Source: Siphonodentalium dalli (taxonomy: Eukaryota > Mollusca > Scaphopoda > Gadilida > Siphonodentaliidae). From it: a stretch of 64,000 nt of DNA. Both the position numbers and the translations under genes were made by a program. Shown here piece by piece: positions 12,340-24,576 of this stretch. Under the pieces are notes generated by a model that saw nothing but the letters and a program-made list of their open reading frames with translations, made no database searches and was not told where the DNA came from. Numbering within the stretch: position 1 is the first letter of the stretch; the number at the start of each line of letters is the position of its first letter. The stretch spans positions 263,964,077 to 264,028,076 of the forward strand of contig CP136061.1 in NCBI GenBank assembly GCA_032622095.1. The letters are read 5' to 3'.

Positions 12340-13810
12340 TGGTTGAGTGTGGGATATTTGGCACTCGAGACTTGGTTAGAGGGGTTTCGTTGGGGTGGTC
12401 TCCACCTTGGAATTTCCAACTGCACCCCACCCCATTGAACCACACCAAACTCATAAGTTTGCGTAAATCAATTTGCACCCCACCCTTTGATTTTCCCCAA
12501 ATGTTCCCTCACAGACTACCAGATGGTAGACTATTCCAAATGAACAAGTAATATTGTGGCCACTTGTCGTGCGGGGGGGGGGGGGAGATGGTTCGGCCCA
12601 GTATGAGATTAAAACATCTTAACATCTAGTGGTATAACACCACACAAATTTACAACCCGATCTATTTTTTCTTAAATTAATTAGCGAGTAACTACTGGCA
12701 AGGACACAGCACACACGGGTCGGCCGATGGTTAGGCCCGATGTGAGAACATTTTTGAAATATGAACATGAACATTTGACAATCCTATAGCATAGACCGGC
12801 CTCAAGTTTTCCAATTCTGGGAAATTATTAACCTGACACTCACCCATAGGTTTCAAAATTGCCAACTGATGGCCATTTGAGTCCATCATTTTGCAAAGGG
12901 AAATATGCAAATGTTGGTCTAAAAACAACGAATTCGTCACTAAGAAAGAGTTGGAAAATCAAACTACGAGAACAATTTCAACCTAATTTTGGTGTGAATT
13001 TTCCAATTAATTTTGCTCGGGGTATTAGGTATGACTACAATTGGGAGTAAGACCCCTGCATAACCACCCCTGTCGACAAGTCCCTACTTGACACCCCATT
13101 CTAAATAATCGATACTATGTTATGTTGGGTGGCACCGGGGGGGGGGAGACAGGGGCTACATCCCAGCCCTGTCGGGGAGTCATAGCCACCCCCCGTCGGT
13201 GAGTTATGTAATTGTCAACCCGGCAGCTAAAGCCCGCCCCCTGTCGGGGATATCCTGGTACCACCCCTGTTTGAAATCATATACAAAAAAGAAGAAGACC
13301 ACATATTGAACAGAAATCAGGGGGAAATGAGCTCTCGTAACCACAAAAGTGCACTAAAGACATCCCAATAAATCCAAATTAGATGCAACCGCATATTGTA
13401 TATATATGGTATCGTTCTGTTTGCCTCTCTATATCCAGGGACGTGGCTATATGGTTTCCGTTAAGGGGTGTCCACCATGGGAAATTCCAACTGCACCCCC
13501 TTGAATCAGAATCACCCCAAACACAGATTCCATTTGCACCACCCCCCTTACATCAGTGCTCACGCCTAATATCCTATATATATTATTTTTTAAACCTATA
13601 TTCCAGGTTTGAAAATTCAGATAGTTTAACCTGAACAATTGCATAAATCATAACATCTAATGGTCTAACTCCAGACAAATTCCCACGGCTACGGGCAAGA
13701 GGCGGGGACACACCGGGTTGACCATGGTTCTTCGGCCCGGTGTGAGAACATTTTTAAAAATAAAAGAAAATATTAAATCCTAGCATGCATCTATAGACTG
13801 GCCTCAATTG
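12340..13810. repeat. Degraded dispersed repeat mosaic
   Basis: Phrases such as GGAATTTCCAACTGCACCCC, TCACCCCAAACACA, ACATCTARTGGT and GACTGGCCTCAA recur within this interval and again at 16363-17000. The mosaic also has G-runs (12573-12586, 13138-13148). It looks like several diverged copies of one or two non-autonomous repeats. There are no coding motifs. Confidence 0.5.
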
Positions 13811-14794
13811 AACCTTTCCTGGTCACCTGGGGTGCTATTCACCAAGCGAGACTATTTTATAAACCAGGTAGTTTATATGGTAGCGGCTGAACGCAAAGGT
13901 ATCTTTGCTTTAGCGCAAACGACACACGCTGTCGATTGTGTGATTGATCCAATCTATCAGATTTGTCACCTGTCAATTGACGCCGTCTTACGACTAATTC
14001 ATGAACACTCACCGGCCACAATCGGCATGTATAGCGGTATAATTTTTGGGTATAATTGTGTGGAGACTCATGCTTGCGTTTATATATCTGCAGAATGAGT
14101 TTCAATGATATTAATGAGGTTTTTTAATTAGCACAGTGTGAAAATGAAGAGCCAAGAAGATAACGTCTCAGAAGAATTTTGTTTGTGTTTTGGTTTTGTT
14201 TTGATATCTCCCTGCTATTTCCAAAGAAATTTCTTTCCATGCATCATTTTTCCGGCGCTGGTGAATGGTGCCGGTTTCTTTGTTCTTTAATATTTTGATT
14301 CTTCTCTCCACAATGCCCAAAAAAGTGTTACGCTCGTCGGCAGTGGGGGGGGGGGGGTCTTTTTTTATAAAAAATTCAGAGTTTTTTAGCCGTTCTTCAA
14401 TAACTGTGTTAACTGCCTTTCAATCCCATTCCACTATCCTTTTGTGGTGCAAAGTGTGTAAAATTAAGACTCAAGCAATAACATCCTTAATCGGTAAAGC
14501 ACAGGTCAGAAAAACGAAAAATAAACTGTATTTCCAGGTGTTTCCTGGTGTTTTCAGTATCTAACAACAACAATAAAGCATTGTGTAGGTACACTGTATG
14601 TCACAAATTGCCCTAGACCGCATTATAGCCTTAATATATCGAGCGTGTTTAGTCTGACAGAGAACACTGGCCAGTGTAAATAGTGGTAAACAGGTCAGGG
14701 GTTCTACAATTATTTGTGCATGATCAAAGAACTCTTTAGTCTTATCCACCGGGGTGGGTGTGGAGGGGAATTGTTTTGGTTAGGTATACACATA

Positions 14795-15260
14795 TATATG
14801 GTTATTATACCCCCGATATTAGTCGGCGGGTATATAGTTGACGTCTCGAGCCGTCCGTGCGTCCGTCCGTACAAACAGTTTGCATCATAACTCAAGAGTC
14901 GATCGGTTGTCATATTTTGATGTTCTATGACATGTGACGGACCAGAAATGGGGAACGAATATGCATAATATCACGGATTGTGAGTACCAATGCCTACCAG
15001 AGTTATCCATGGGCCCTGTTTATGAAATTCAATCCGTACAAAGTTTTTGCCATATAAGTTGAAGTGTCGGTTGTCGAATTTTGAAGTGGTTTGGTATGGT
15101 GATAGACCTGAATGATACGGGAAGGATGTATGCAGATATTACTGCATATCACAGGTTTTGCCTGTCGATGCATACCAGAGCTACCAACTTGGTTCCACCC
15201 GTAAACACATTTTGCATTATTATAACTCAACCATTTGTATGTATATTTGTGCACTAGAGT
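14795..15260 (+). repeat. Dispersed repeat with GTCCGTCCGT motif
   Basis: Starts TATACCCCCGATATTAGTCG followed by GGCGGGTATATAG and CCGTCCGTGCGTCCGTCCG, a layout I associate with a common invertebrate repeat class. It holds two diverged half-copies: CCTACCAGAGTTA near 14994 and CATACCAGAGCTA near 15171. Confidence 0.45.
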
Positions 15261-16010
15261 CTGCAGTATAGTCTCCGTCAGATTTTATTCTTGATTTTAG
15301 TTTGAACTTTGAAGACATTGAGGAATGTCATTTCTCAAAGCATCTGAATGCATCACATTATTTCAGTTCATCTATTTGTAAGCGATAACAGTATACAATT
15401 AGTATTGTAGTTTAGTCTTGTTGAGCAGTATTTAATTATATAAGCTTCAAGATGAAGTTCGTAAATTCAAGGAGAATAGCGTCACCTTCAGTTGGGATTG
15501 TCTGAACAATAAACAGTAACGGCCATTCATCATAACCAATTCAGTTTTATTTGGATAAGTGCTGCAAATTAACATTACTTGCAATCATTAAAAAGATGAG
15601 AAATAACCAGAAGGAATGAATTTGATTGCATGTCAGAACAAGATAGTATTTCAGACATTAGAAATTTATGAGATACCCTTTTCAATTTCATGTTATGCAA
15701 CAATCGGGTCAATGATATCTAGTCATCATTGAGTATTCACCATGTAGTATTTGTGATACAGTTTTTTTAATTTTATAACTATTATTCGGGTAATACAACT
15801 GGGTAATACATTAATTTTGTTTACTAAATTACGGTTTTCCACTGAGAAGTGGGACGGGATGCTGTGAAATCCAGAATGTTGCTAAATCTGAAGCTAAATA
15901 GTCACTATAGCTGTCTATATAGCCATATGCCAACAAACATGATACTAACATGCTTACAAACAACATTACATGGTCAGTACTTGTAAATTGTTTGAAAAAA
16001 AAAACATTTT
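15261..16010. other. No recognisable feature
   Basis: AT-rich sequence between the GTCCGT repeat and the right end of the possible 2.5 kb element. No ORF of note. Confidence 0.45.
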
Positions 16011-16362
16011 GGAAAAAAAATTACAAGCACGATTGTTTCGGCCTCTGGACCACCCACCCACCTCGGCCCTATATACGGATTTTTTTTGTAGACCCCCTCA
16101 TATCGTCGGTGGTATATTTTGCCCCACGTCCTTTTCCTCGGTTGCTCATTGTTGAAATGTGTACAAACGTGTACTGTTACACGCAGCATGTTTATGTGAC
16201 CGGTGGTCAATATATGATTGACGCCAATCACCTTGATTGGATAATCCTATACCGCGCGGCGATGTCTTCCCATCGATATGTCCACCGATAGCTTCGCATT
16301 GAGCGTCGCCTCGTAAAACTACCTGGACTATATTATAAACCCAGCCGGTGAATAGAACCCCT

Positions 16363-17000
16363 GGTGTTGGAAATTTCAAACCTCATACTCCCTTTCAGGT
16401 TGGAAAACGCTCCAACTGATGACTATTTCAGTCCACAAGTTTGACCAAATGAAGTAAAATATTGTTTTGCAGTTTTGTATTGGCCACGGGGGAATGGACA
16501 ATGACAACGATTTTTTTGAATCTGAACAAGAAAATCTCAAAATCCTAGCATCTAGACTAGCCTCAAACCTTCCTTGGGTTGGACATTTCAAACCTGACAC
16601 CCCCACTTAGGTTGGAAAATATTTACCAAATGCATGACAATATTGTTTTCTTAAATTAACTAGCAGTTTTTTGACTGGCCACGGGGGAGGGACCAGGACA
16701 CAAACTGTCCAAGTGTTGGAAATTTCCAACCTGTCACCCTCCTAAGGTTGGAAATTTCCGACTGATGACCATTTCAGTCCAAAATATTTACCAAAAATAT
16801 GAAAATATGCAAATAAATTGTTTGAAAATCAAACTACAAGAACATTTTCAACTTAGTGTTGGTGTAAAATTTCCAACTAATGTTTTGGCAGGTATGAAAT
16901 TTCCAACTGTTGAACATTTTGACCAAAGTTGGGGGGGGGTGAGAATCCCAACCCCACCCCTGTCGCCACGTCTCTGTCTATATCATATAAATACTTTTTC
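16363..17000. repeat. Degraded dispersed repeat, same family as 12.3-13.8 kb
   Basis: The phrase GGAAATTTCCAACCTGACACCC and variants occur several times, along with TGACCATTTCAGTCC, AAATATGCAAAT and TGTAAAATTTCCAACTAAT. The same vocabulary appears in 12340-13050. Non-coding. Confidence 0.5.
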
Positions 17001-17389
17001 TAAAAACCCTTAAACCAACTCGACGTGCGATTACCCTGCGCTCCTGTTGCGCAAATTCTAGTATAAAAAGTGCGTCTATTTCAGACAAAGTTCAAACAGT
17101 AAATGTGACCAGACAAGACATAGAAACCGCTAATATCATATTACCAATCTGACAACACCAGTCGAACATGATTACCTTTCAAAGCAATAACACCGGGCAC
17201 CATGTTACGGACAGCCACAGGCACGCACACCATGGATAAATACACGGTGAAAAGAACGGCGTTTTGTTTGTACGGTTATATCTGACATATACCCATGGTT
17301 ATATATAAACGGGCTACGAGCATCTGACTGCAAGTATATCAGACTGAATATAGTCTCATTCGAGATCATTGAACAAAGACCCGAATGCA

Positions 17390-17600
17390 AAATGCTGACT
17401 TCCCCTCCACCATTGCAACATGTATCCATGTACATGTATGTTGTCGTGGGTGGAGGCTGCTGTCCGATGTGGATATTAATGGCTGACTCATGTACCCGTG
17501 ACTTGGTGTGTGCACGTTAAAGAACGCTACTGGAGTCACCACAGCGTTAATAATGTTACTCGGCCGTGGTAGCACATGGACCAGTGCCGCAGCGCGTCTA
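17390..17600 (+). repeat. SINE-like dispersed repeat segment
   Basis: Contains GTGCACGTTAAAGAACGCTA followed by a conserved-looking GC-richer stretch ending in TTACTCGGCCGTGG. The GTGCACGTTAAAGAAC phrase is one I associate with widespread SINE/LINE tails in invertebrates. Boundaries and family are uncertain. Confidence 0.35.
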
Positions 17601-18128
17601 TAAGTTCCTGCACTGAAATATCAACATAATTATACAGATACAGATACAGGAAGAGTGAACAATGTATGGTGTTGAATTACCACACACCCGGATATCTGCA
17701 CTACAACGTTATATATAGAATCAATAATGGATGACATTTCTCGCTGTTGGTGTAAACAATACTCGCTACATTCGCCACGGAGAAAGGGATATTACTGAAT
17801 GGTTTATTATGATATTTTGGGAGGATAAGTCGCGTGTACATGAAGCGAACTGACAACTGTTTAACAAACTGTGATACCGAATTAAATATTCCAAATTTGA
17901 GTTGAGAGTTTTTGGTATGTGTGACGACGACTTTTCGCCTACAGTTGACACCAGAACTCACATGACTTTATGACTTAATTGTGCATGAGGATGTGTAACG
18001 GATTTATTGATCAGGATCAGGTTCTGGTTAAACTGAGTGGTTATTGGTAGTACCTTCATATATATATAGACCTACAGACAATTGTTAAAAAACCCAATAG
18101 CACGACCTGATAACCGCTAGCTAGAAAC
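17601..18128. other. Region upstream of the Spec3-like gene
   Basis: No coding content recognised. TATATATATAG at about 18060, some 65 bp before the ATG, could be a TATA-like element, but AT tracts are common here and no other core-promoter motif supports it. An in-frame TAA at 18111-18113 precedes the gene's first ATG. Confidence 0.35.
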
Positions 18129-18249
18129 ATGGGGTCTGGTACCGGACAAGGAGGGGCGCGCGGAAAGGATGGGCGCCTAGCCGTCCCTGCGATGCCTATG
18201 CCGTTAGCTGTGATATGCTGTATACTTAACTTCGTCGTTCCAGGACTCG
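18129..18249 (+). CDS. SPEC3: Spec3-like protein, exon 1
   Basis: Encodes residues 1-40 plus the first base of codon 41. The ATG is preceded by AAC and followed by G, a good animal start context, and an in-frame TAA lies 18 bp upstream, so this is the first possible Met in the frame. The sequence begins Gly-rich (MGSGTGQGGARGKDG) and then enters the first hydrophobic segment, PMPLAVICCILNFVVPGL, the conserved family signature. The donor is CTCG|GTACGT. The exon is more GC-rich than its surroundings. Confidence 0.85.
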
Positions 18250-18423
18250 GTACGTATCTTCATTGTCTCATATCCAATGTCACCAAATACAATGTCACCA
18301 AACACAATGTATGTTACATAATATTTTCTGAAAAAAATTTAAATAAAAAATAAGCACAATTCTCGATGTCGAAATCGTTCCACGACAGCATAATTACTGT
18401 ATGCATGTGTCATATTTCACATA

Positions 18424-18883
18424 TGTGACCCGCCATATCAAATCCAGTCGGAAGTCGGGATTTTTTTACCCTGTGCCAATGCATTCTCTTATATATGCGA
18501 GTCGACCATAGGTCGCCTCGCATATATAAGAGAATGCATTGGCCTAACAATTTTTTATCATTTTTTTTAAATAAATGTTTCTTACAATTTTTAGGACATA
18601 AAATAAAAAAAACATCCATTACCCTGCAGGGAGCCCCACACATATATAGAAGCATATAAAAGAGTGTCGTCTGCTCATGTTTGTCTGAGGCTCTGTATGG
18701 GTGAAATTATAAAATTGTTAAAGAATACAAGAAAAAATTATTAAAATTGTAAAAAATTGTTAGACCAATGTATTCTCTTATATATGCGGGGCGACCTATG
18801 GTCGACTCGCATATATAAGAGAATGCATTGGCACAGGGTAAAAAAATCCCGACTTCCGACTGGATTTGATATGGCGGGTCACA
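18424..18883. mobile_element. Double-hairpin MITE, 460 bp, full-length copy
   Basis: The ends are inverted: TGTGACCCGCC at 18424 and GGCGGGTCACA ending at 18883, flanked by CATA on both sides (18420-18423 and 18884-18887), a likely 4-bp target duplication. About 50 bp inside each end sits a near-perfect hairpin (18475-18543 and 18769-18835) with a stem reading CCAATGCATTCTCTTATATA. The two hairpins are mirror images. The centre carries ACCCTGCAGGGAGCCCC. There is no ORF. Related or partial copies are at 30100, 44705, 45611, 47837 and 49876. Confidence 0.85.
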
Positions 18884-19234
18884 CATAGCAATTGTGCATG
18901 GAATAAATATTATTTAAGTTGTCAGGGGAAATCAACAAGTGTGTGTCCATCTAACAAGTCGACCCATATGTATATATGCAGAAACACATTGTAGATGACA
19001 ATTGTATAATACAAAAACAAGAAATTTAGCTTGAAAATTGCACTACAAAATTTCTTGTTTCTGATTCACTGTAAACATGTGCTTGGGGTAAAGTTTGGAA
19101 ATAATCATGACATTTGCTATTCTTCCACTAAAATTATTACCCATTCAGCAAATAAAAGTGTATGAATTAACACACTAATTTAATAATAATAATTCATATT
19201 TTGTAGCAAATAGTTTCAACTTGTCATCCAACAA

Positions 19235-19605
19235 ATGTTTATTGAAGAATCAATCACATGTGGTGAGGAAAAACAGCTTCTGGCTGTTCACATGGGTAAA
19301 TATAAGAAACTTGAACGTTGTCTGTTTACACACGCCGCACCAAGTGTCTGGAACTCCATCCATCTCGACATTCGTCGTTCGCACTCTATCGACATCTTCA
19401 AGCAACGACTTAAGACGCACCTGTTCAATATTTACCCGCACACAAATAGCCGTAGATAGCAACATTGCGTCTTTCTCCGTATCCATTGATAGTAAATATT
19501 CTAATGTCTGTACATGTATATAACCTGCATATAGAGTCCCAAGCGCTTCGAGCTACACCAGGGATGAAGCGCTATACAAATGCTATATATTATTATTATA
19601 TACAA
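19235..19605 (+). pseudogene. CR1-type LINE 3' fragment
   Basis: A short open stretch (19235-19459) includes APSVWNSIHLDIRRSHSIDIFKQRLKTHLFN, which fits the C-terminal end of CR1-clade ORF2 (compare PHLWNSIPPHLE and FKTGLKTYLF in the copy at 37.4 kb). About 100 bp downstream the typical 3' tail GAAGCGCTATACAAATGC runs into ATTATTATT. It is a 5'-truncated insertion in the sense orientation of the host gene. Confidence 0.8.
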
Positions 19606-19757
19606 AATGGTCAATGGAATTTATATTTATATACAGGTGTGGCATTCCTCGCGTTCGCGTATATATCTTTCTTACTGCACGCACTCTCTTGGCTCACGAC
19701 ATTCGCTCGCCAGTGGTATAAAATTATAAAATAAATAAATATCTGCATATGTATAGT

Positions 19758-19979
19758 ACTAGCAGGTTAGGCCGCCACTGGCTGCGTTCGTCAGAAACAT
19801 GACAATGTTTAATTTGTTTAATTAATTTTTTTTAATTAATTTAGTTGTATTAATTTTTTAATTAAATTTTTGTTTATATTTTTGAATTAATTTTTGGTTT
19901 TTCAATATTTTACCAGATTTGACCTAGAATTGATCATTTTCAAGGTCAAGGTCAGGTCGGGGTCACAATTTAACCCGTC
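19758..19979 (+). repeat. Dispersed repeat, CTAGCAGGTTAG family, left part
   Basis: Begins ACTAGCAGGTTAGGCCGCCA, matching 25087-25120 (CTAGCAGGTTAGCCCGCCACTGG then CGAAACATGACA or a variant), followed by T/A-rich filler and GACCTAGAATTGATC. The BEL/Pao element at 19980-24576 is inserted in it; the same repeat seems to resume at 24577. Confidence 0.65.
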
Positions 19980-21008
19980 TGTTTCCCGTGGGGACTGAAG
20001 GGGACCACATGCGATACGTCAAGTTTGTCGAACGTCGGTTTAATGAAGTTTCAAACCTGCGAATAAACAGACACAAAATAATAAATATAAATGGAAATGA
20101 AATCGACACAAATGCATAATTTAGATGCAACAATTGAGTAAACGGAGAGTAAGCCATTTGCATGTGAGATAGAGAAAAAGATAAACCCATGACATTTGCA
20201 AATACAGTTCACACGCAGGTGACATAGCAACTAAAACTAACTAAATCTACAAGCATGCAACATTGTGATGCCCAACACGAAACAACCGTACATGTATTGT
20301 TATAGGGTATAACTGTCAAATGTATAAATAGATGATTGTCGATATTCACATTTCTTGAAGACGAACTACACGTGTAGGCTGTAGTACACCACAGCAAAGA
20401 TATCACACGATTTATTGTCAGAGTTCCAATGTTGCTTCCAATATATCACAGCATAACGTTCACGATTTGCAAAGTAAAAGTTATAACACATAGTTTGTGT
20501 CCATATATATATATACATGTAGTGACAGTAGTCACATGTGAAGTGATGATCGACTCCCATCAATAACGCTGATCCCGATGTCCAATACGTCAAACAAGCC
20601 ATATATAACATAATATTGTCTATGATCATAGTATTTAAATGATGTACACGAAATATGGCCATGAATATTCAAATGCAGAAAGTCTTAATTATTGTTTACT
20701 CAAGTCAGCTTGTTGAATGATGAATATTTGTACAAGTGCCGCTGCATACACAATCACATATGAGAAACCTACACATTGACGGGCCTTGGGAAGAAGTTAA
20801 ACTGTAGTAGATGTTGACTGTTTATAACGTTGAGAATTGACGGAAGAACTTGAAAAAGTAAAATTTCTCCAGTTTTGGCGCGCACAGAAAGATCTGTTAA
20901 ACATTTGGTCCGCTGCGTTGTATCCTATAATAGATCCTTGGAGAGAATATACAGATAATTAAGCATCCGGCTATACTATGCTGGCAACTATTATCACAAA
21001 GTGATACT
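19980..21008 (-). repeat. 3' LTR of the BEL/Pao element
   Basis: Similar to 23613-24576, about 97% over a 260-bp stretch compared by eye. It carries about 60 bp (near 20020-20080, containing AACCTGCGAATAAACAGAC) that the other LTR lacks. Target duplication CCGTC lies at its left edge. Confidence 0.85.
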
Positions 21009-21423
21009 CTCCCGCCACAACAAATATGGATAATACTGTTTATTTATAAATCAAACGTTAAATTACCGATACACATCCATTTAGAAGAACGCTTATCTCC
21101 CACACAAATTCTTGCACTCCGGTGATGTTCTGTTAATGCGAATCCGTGAACTCAAACCGCCAAACACGCTACCCACCCGTTGTGGAATATATGAATTGGG
21201 CATCAATTCAACATTGCAACAACCATGACCCAATGCTGCACATATATCAGAATCGATGCGATTTTTGTTTGTCTCAACGCACGAAACATGTACTTCTGGC
21301 CGAAATTTCCGGGGATCGTTTTGCTTCCTATTTGTCTCGGCGTGACATGTAGACTTATTAGCTCTGTGTTTATATGTACCAATTAGTTTTCTGTGCGATT
21401 TGGCTTGTGAATCGGACTTCATG

Positions 21424-21906
21424 TTATCCGATTGAACATCCGGACGGTTCTGAAAACATAACAGTTCTTGAACGCGCGATATTATGAGTTTCACACATTC
21501 GCGATTGGTTACCGCCAGTATTTTGAGGATAATAAACAGTTCTCTTACTATCTAGTCTGGAGTGTGGTGAACAATATATACAATTATGCAGTACACACGC
21601 ATGAGGATGCATGTCCACTCGCGTGCGATCATCATTAATGTCATTTGCAGGGATCCCATTCATACTCTCGCCGCCATCAGTATGAAATCCCGATAGACAA
21701 TAAACACTGGCATTATCATTCTCCATTCGATCTGATCGTGGGTATCGTAACAAACTGTGACTTCCACGTAGACAATATCCAAACTGGTTACGGAGCAGTT
21801 GTAGCTTATCTACCTGTTTTATCAGTTGCGGAAGAAGAGAGCAGTGATCCGTTCCTACCAACAGCTCTATATTACCTTTGGAGCGTTCTAGATTTCTAAC
21901 AGACAC
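21424..21906 (-). pseudogene. BEL/Pao protease C-terminal remnant
   Basis: An open frame in which IELLVGTDHC near the start, then NQFGYCLRGS, fit the second half of the BEL/Pao aspartic protease region (usual pattern: L-I/V-G-A/T-D, then SKFGWVLSG-like). The rest of the frame shows no reverse transcriptase motif. It lies downstream of the DSG-containing half at 22037-22276, on the same strand but separated by frame changes. Confidence 0.55.
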
Positions 21907-22036
21907 TCATGTGAATAGAGAAGCCGCTTCCGAAACATCAACATGTTCTATTTCAGCACCAACCTCTGTCATACCGTAAGCGGTAAGCGTGTATGCTCCA
22001 GACACGCCCATAAACATCCATGATAGGAAGAGTATA

Positions 22037-22276
22037 TTACAATGTTTCAATTTCTTGACACACGTTTCCTACTCTCGTTAGTGTTAATGTAACTTTTCTG
22101 CCTGAAATTCCTAATTCCCGTGCTTTCCGGTGTGTTACAAGTGACACATCAGCCCCTGAATCATATAGTATGATAACGTGATAACATAAACACCTCTGCA
22201 AGAAACACTGCCTACTGTTAGCATGGCGCGTTGAACGCGACCATTTCCCGCCTTTGGTCGAGCAGTGCTGGGACAT
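22037..22276 (-). pseudogene. BEL/Pao aspartic protease, active-site half
   Basis: The frame contains ILYDSGADVSLVTHRKAREL. DSG is the retroviral-type aspartic protease active site, and the following Ser/Val-Thr pattern is typical of BEL/Pao. It overlaps the end of the gag frame in a different register, with the break around 22165-22180, so gag and protease are no longer continuous. Confidence 0.75.
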
Positions 22277-23597
22277 GATGATCCGCTACTTTGTTCCTGG
22301 TGGAGGGTTGGATGATGCCATTCGCCACATATTCTCCGATTACTATCAAGAATGGTGCAAGGTTTCCTATAAGCACAGTCCTTTGAGTTATGGTTGAGAT
22401 TTAGGCACGAAAAGCAACCATTGTTTTTCTTTAGTAAATCGATCCGTTCCTTTATACTCATCTGCGCAAACCCGGCGCACGAATGTATATCATGTTTACT
22501 AGACCTGTGGTACCAACAACGGAATTCGTCTGATGATTGTGAATACTGAGGATGTCTCGACCCATTAATAACTGTTCCTATATTTTCCACCAGCTGTTTC
22601 ATTAACATTTGATTTTCATGTAAGTGTTCATTTATTTTGTGAATAACCGAATCGGTCTTACGTTCGTCGTGATTTTCAGAAACCGATCCATTGTTAATTT
22701 GAGATTTGCGTACGCCTGTCAGCAGCCTACTTGTGAGCATCCTATCCGCTGCGAATTTTTCCTCCAGTAAAAACTCTAGGAACGAACTGAAATAACATCG
22801 TCCATTTCTGTCCTTTGTGCGCCTTCTTTTAAGAGTCCACTCCCGTTTCAATGTCGAAGGCAGCAACCGCTCAATATGTGTCATCACTGTCGCATTCTCC
22901 ATCTCAGATTCAAGCCCAGCTTGCTTTAGGTCTAGCCAGCAGCGCTCGACTACAGATACTAACTTTATCAGGGAGCCTGAATTGTCTTCATCAACTTCTG
23001 GGAGGTCCTTTATATCTTGAATAATGACATCTGTTAGGACTTCAGGTTGTCCGTATTTTAGATCAAGTCGCTCAATCATTTTATTGTAGTCATCATCGAC
23101 TCCAAGTATGGTTTCAAGAGCTTCTCCATCCAAGCAATTTTTAAGGGCAAATGAATCGTTTCCAAAAATTGGCACCATGTGCCTGCTAAAGTCCCGCAAG
23201 AATCCCGGGTAGGCCCTGATATCACCATTGAAACGTGGAGCGTCCAATTTTTTAATACGAAGAGCAGCGGAACATTGTGGTAACTTTGGGTTTTGCGTCG
23301 AAGTTTCTGATGACCTACGCCTCTTGTTGACCGCGGACCTCGCTTCGCACAGGTATTTGAATTGTAACTCCATAACCCCATTGAGGTCCTCTACGTTGTC
23401 GTCCTGAGAACTATCAGTACACTGACATAATCATCATGCTTGCTCTCTAGATTATAATATGCTATATCAAGTTGTTCAAGGAGTGATTTGACGAAATCCA
23501 AATCTTCTTCATAACAACAATCTTTGAACCTGTTGTGAACTCTTGTGGATTTTCCTTTAGCTGCTATCCTTTTGTTTGAGATAGCGGAGACTTCCAT
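22135..23597 (-). pseudogene. BEL/Pao gag, frameshifted
   Basis: The main frame (22135-23373, 412 residues) has LDAPRFNGDIRAYPGFLRDF, a DUF1759-type gag signature, near residue 43. Near the C-terminus are Cys/His knuckles (CWYHRSSKHDIHSC, CFSCLNLNHNSKDC, CGEWHHPTLH). The gag N-terminus (23391-23597, starting MEVSAISNKRIAAKG) is in another frame; the shift falls at about 23,400-23,420. A second shift near 22,170 separates gag from protease. Gag normally packages element RNA; this copy cannot make an intact protein. Confidence 0.8.
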
Positions 23598-23612
23598 CCC
23601 TTGTGTTTGAAA

Positions 23613-24576
23613 TGTTTCCCGTGGTGACTGAAGGGGACCAAAGGCAATACGTCATAAATATAAATGGAAATGAAATCGACACAAATGCATAATTTAGATG
23701 CAACAATTGAGTAAACGGAGAGTAAGCCATTTGCATGTGAGATAGAGAAAAAGATAAACCCATGACATATGCAAATATAGTTCACACGCATGTGACATAG
23801 CAACTAAAACTAACTAAATCCACAAGCATGCAACATTGTGATGCCCAACACGAAACAACCGTACATGTATTGTTATAGAGTATACCTGTCAAAGGTATAA
23901 ATAGATGATTGTCGATATTCACATTTCTTGAAGACAAACTACAAGTGTAGGCTGTAGTACACCACAGCAAAGATATCACACGATTTATTGTCAGAGTTCC
24001 AATGTAGCTTCCAATATATCACAGAATAACGTTCACGATTTGCAAAGTAAAAGTTATAACACATAGTTTGTGTCCATATATATATATATATGTAGTCACA
24101 TGTGAAGTGGTGATCGACTCCCATCAATAACGCTGATCCCGATATCCAATACGTCAAACAAGCCATATATAACATAATATTGTCTATGATCATAGTATTT
24201 AAATGATGTACACGAAATATGGCCATGAATATTCAAATGCAGAAAGTCTTAATTATTGTTTACTCAAGTCAGCTTGTTGAATGATGAATATTTGTACAAG
24301 TGCCGCTACATACACAATCACATATGAGAAACTTACACATTGACGGGCCTTGCGAAGAAGTTAAACTGTAGTAGATGTTGACTGTTTATAACGTTGAGAA
24401 TTGACGGAAGAACTAGAAAATGTTCTCCAGTTTTGGCGCGCACAGAAAGATCTGTTAAACATTTGGTCCGCTGCGTTGTATCCTATAATAGATCCTTGGA
24501 GAGAAACGAAGTCAATATACAGATAATTAAGCATCCGGCTATAATATGCTGGCAACTATTATCGCAAAGTGATACA
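23613..24576 (-). repeat. 5' LTR of the BEL/Pao element
   Basis: 964 bp beginning (plus strand) TGTTTCCCGTGG and ending GATACA, followed by the CCGTC target duplication. On the element strand TATTTATACC (near 23,900) is a possible TATA box. Close to identical to the 3' LTR apart from small indels. Confidence 0.85.

Larger units (their letters stand above)
13824..16362. mobile_element. Possible 2.5 kb element with diverged inverted ends
   Basis: The left end (13829-13905: GGGGTGCTATTCACC, then ACCAGGTAGTTT and AACGCAAAGGTATC) matches the reverse complement of the right end (about 16285-16360: GGGGTTCTATTCACC, CCAGGTAGTTTT, AATGCGAAGCTATC) at roughly 65% by eye. No transposase ORF lies between. 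The pair could be an old TIR element or two inverted copies of a smaller repeat. Confidence 0.35.
19980..24576 (-). mobile_element. BEL/Pao-type LTR retrotransposon, internally deleted
   Basis: Two similar LTRs (19980-21008 and 23613-24576) flank gag- and protease-like remnants on the minus strand. The 5-bp sequence CCGTC sits directly outside both LTRs (19975-19979 and 24577-24581), the expected target-site duplication for this superfamily. On the element strand the LTR runs from TGTATCAC to GGGAAACA, in TG...CA form, with the inner end of the 3' LTR mutated to AG. A purine-rich tract (GTGGCGGGAG) precedes the 3' LTR. Only about 2.6 kb lies between the LTRs, so reverse transcriptase, RNase H and integrase are missing. 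Confidence 0.85.

Noticed and set aside
18060-18070. TATA box for the Spec3-like gene
   Set aside because: TATATATATAG is in a plausible place, but similar AT tracts occur throughout the window and no transcription start evidence is available.
21093-21494. 133-codon minus-strand frame as BEL/Pao pol
   Set aside because: No reverse transcriptase, RNase H or integrase motif is present; it sits between the protease remnant and the 3' LTR.
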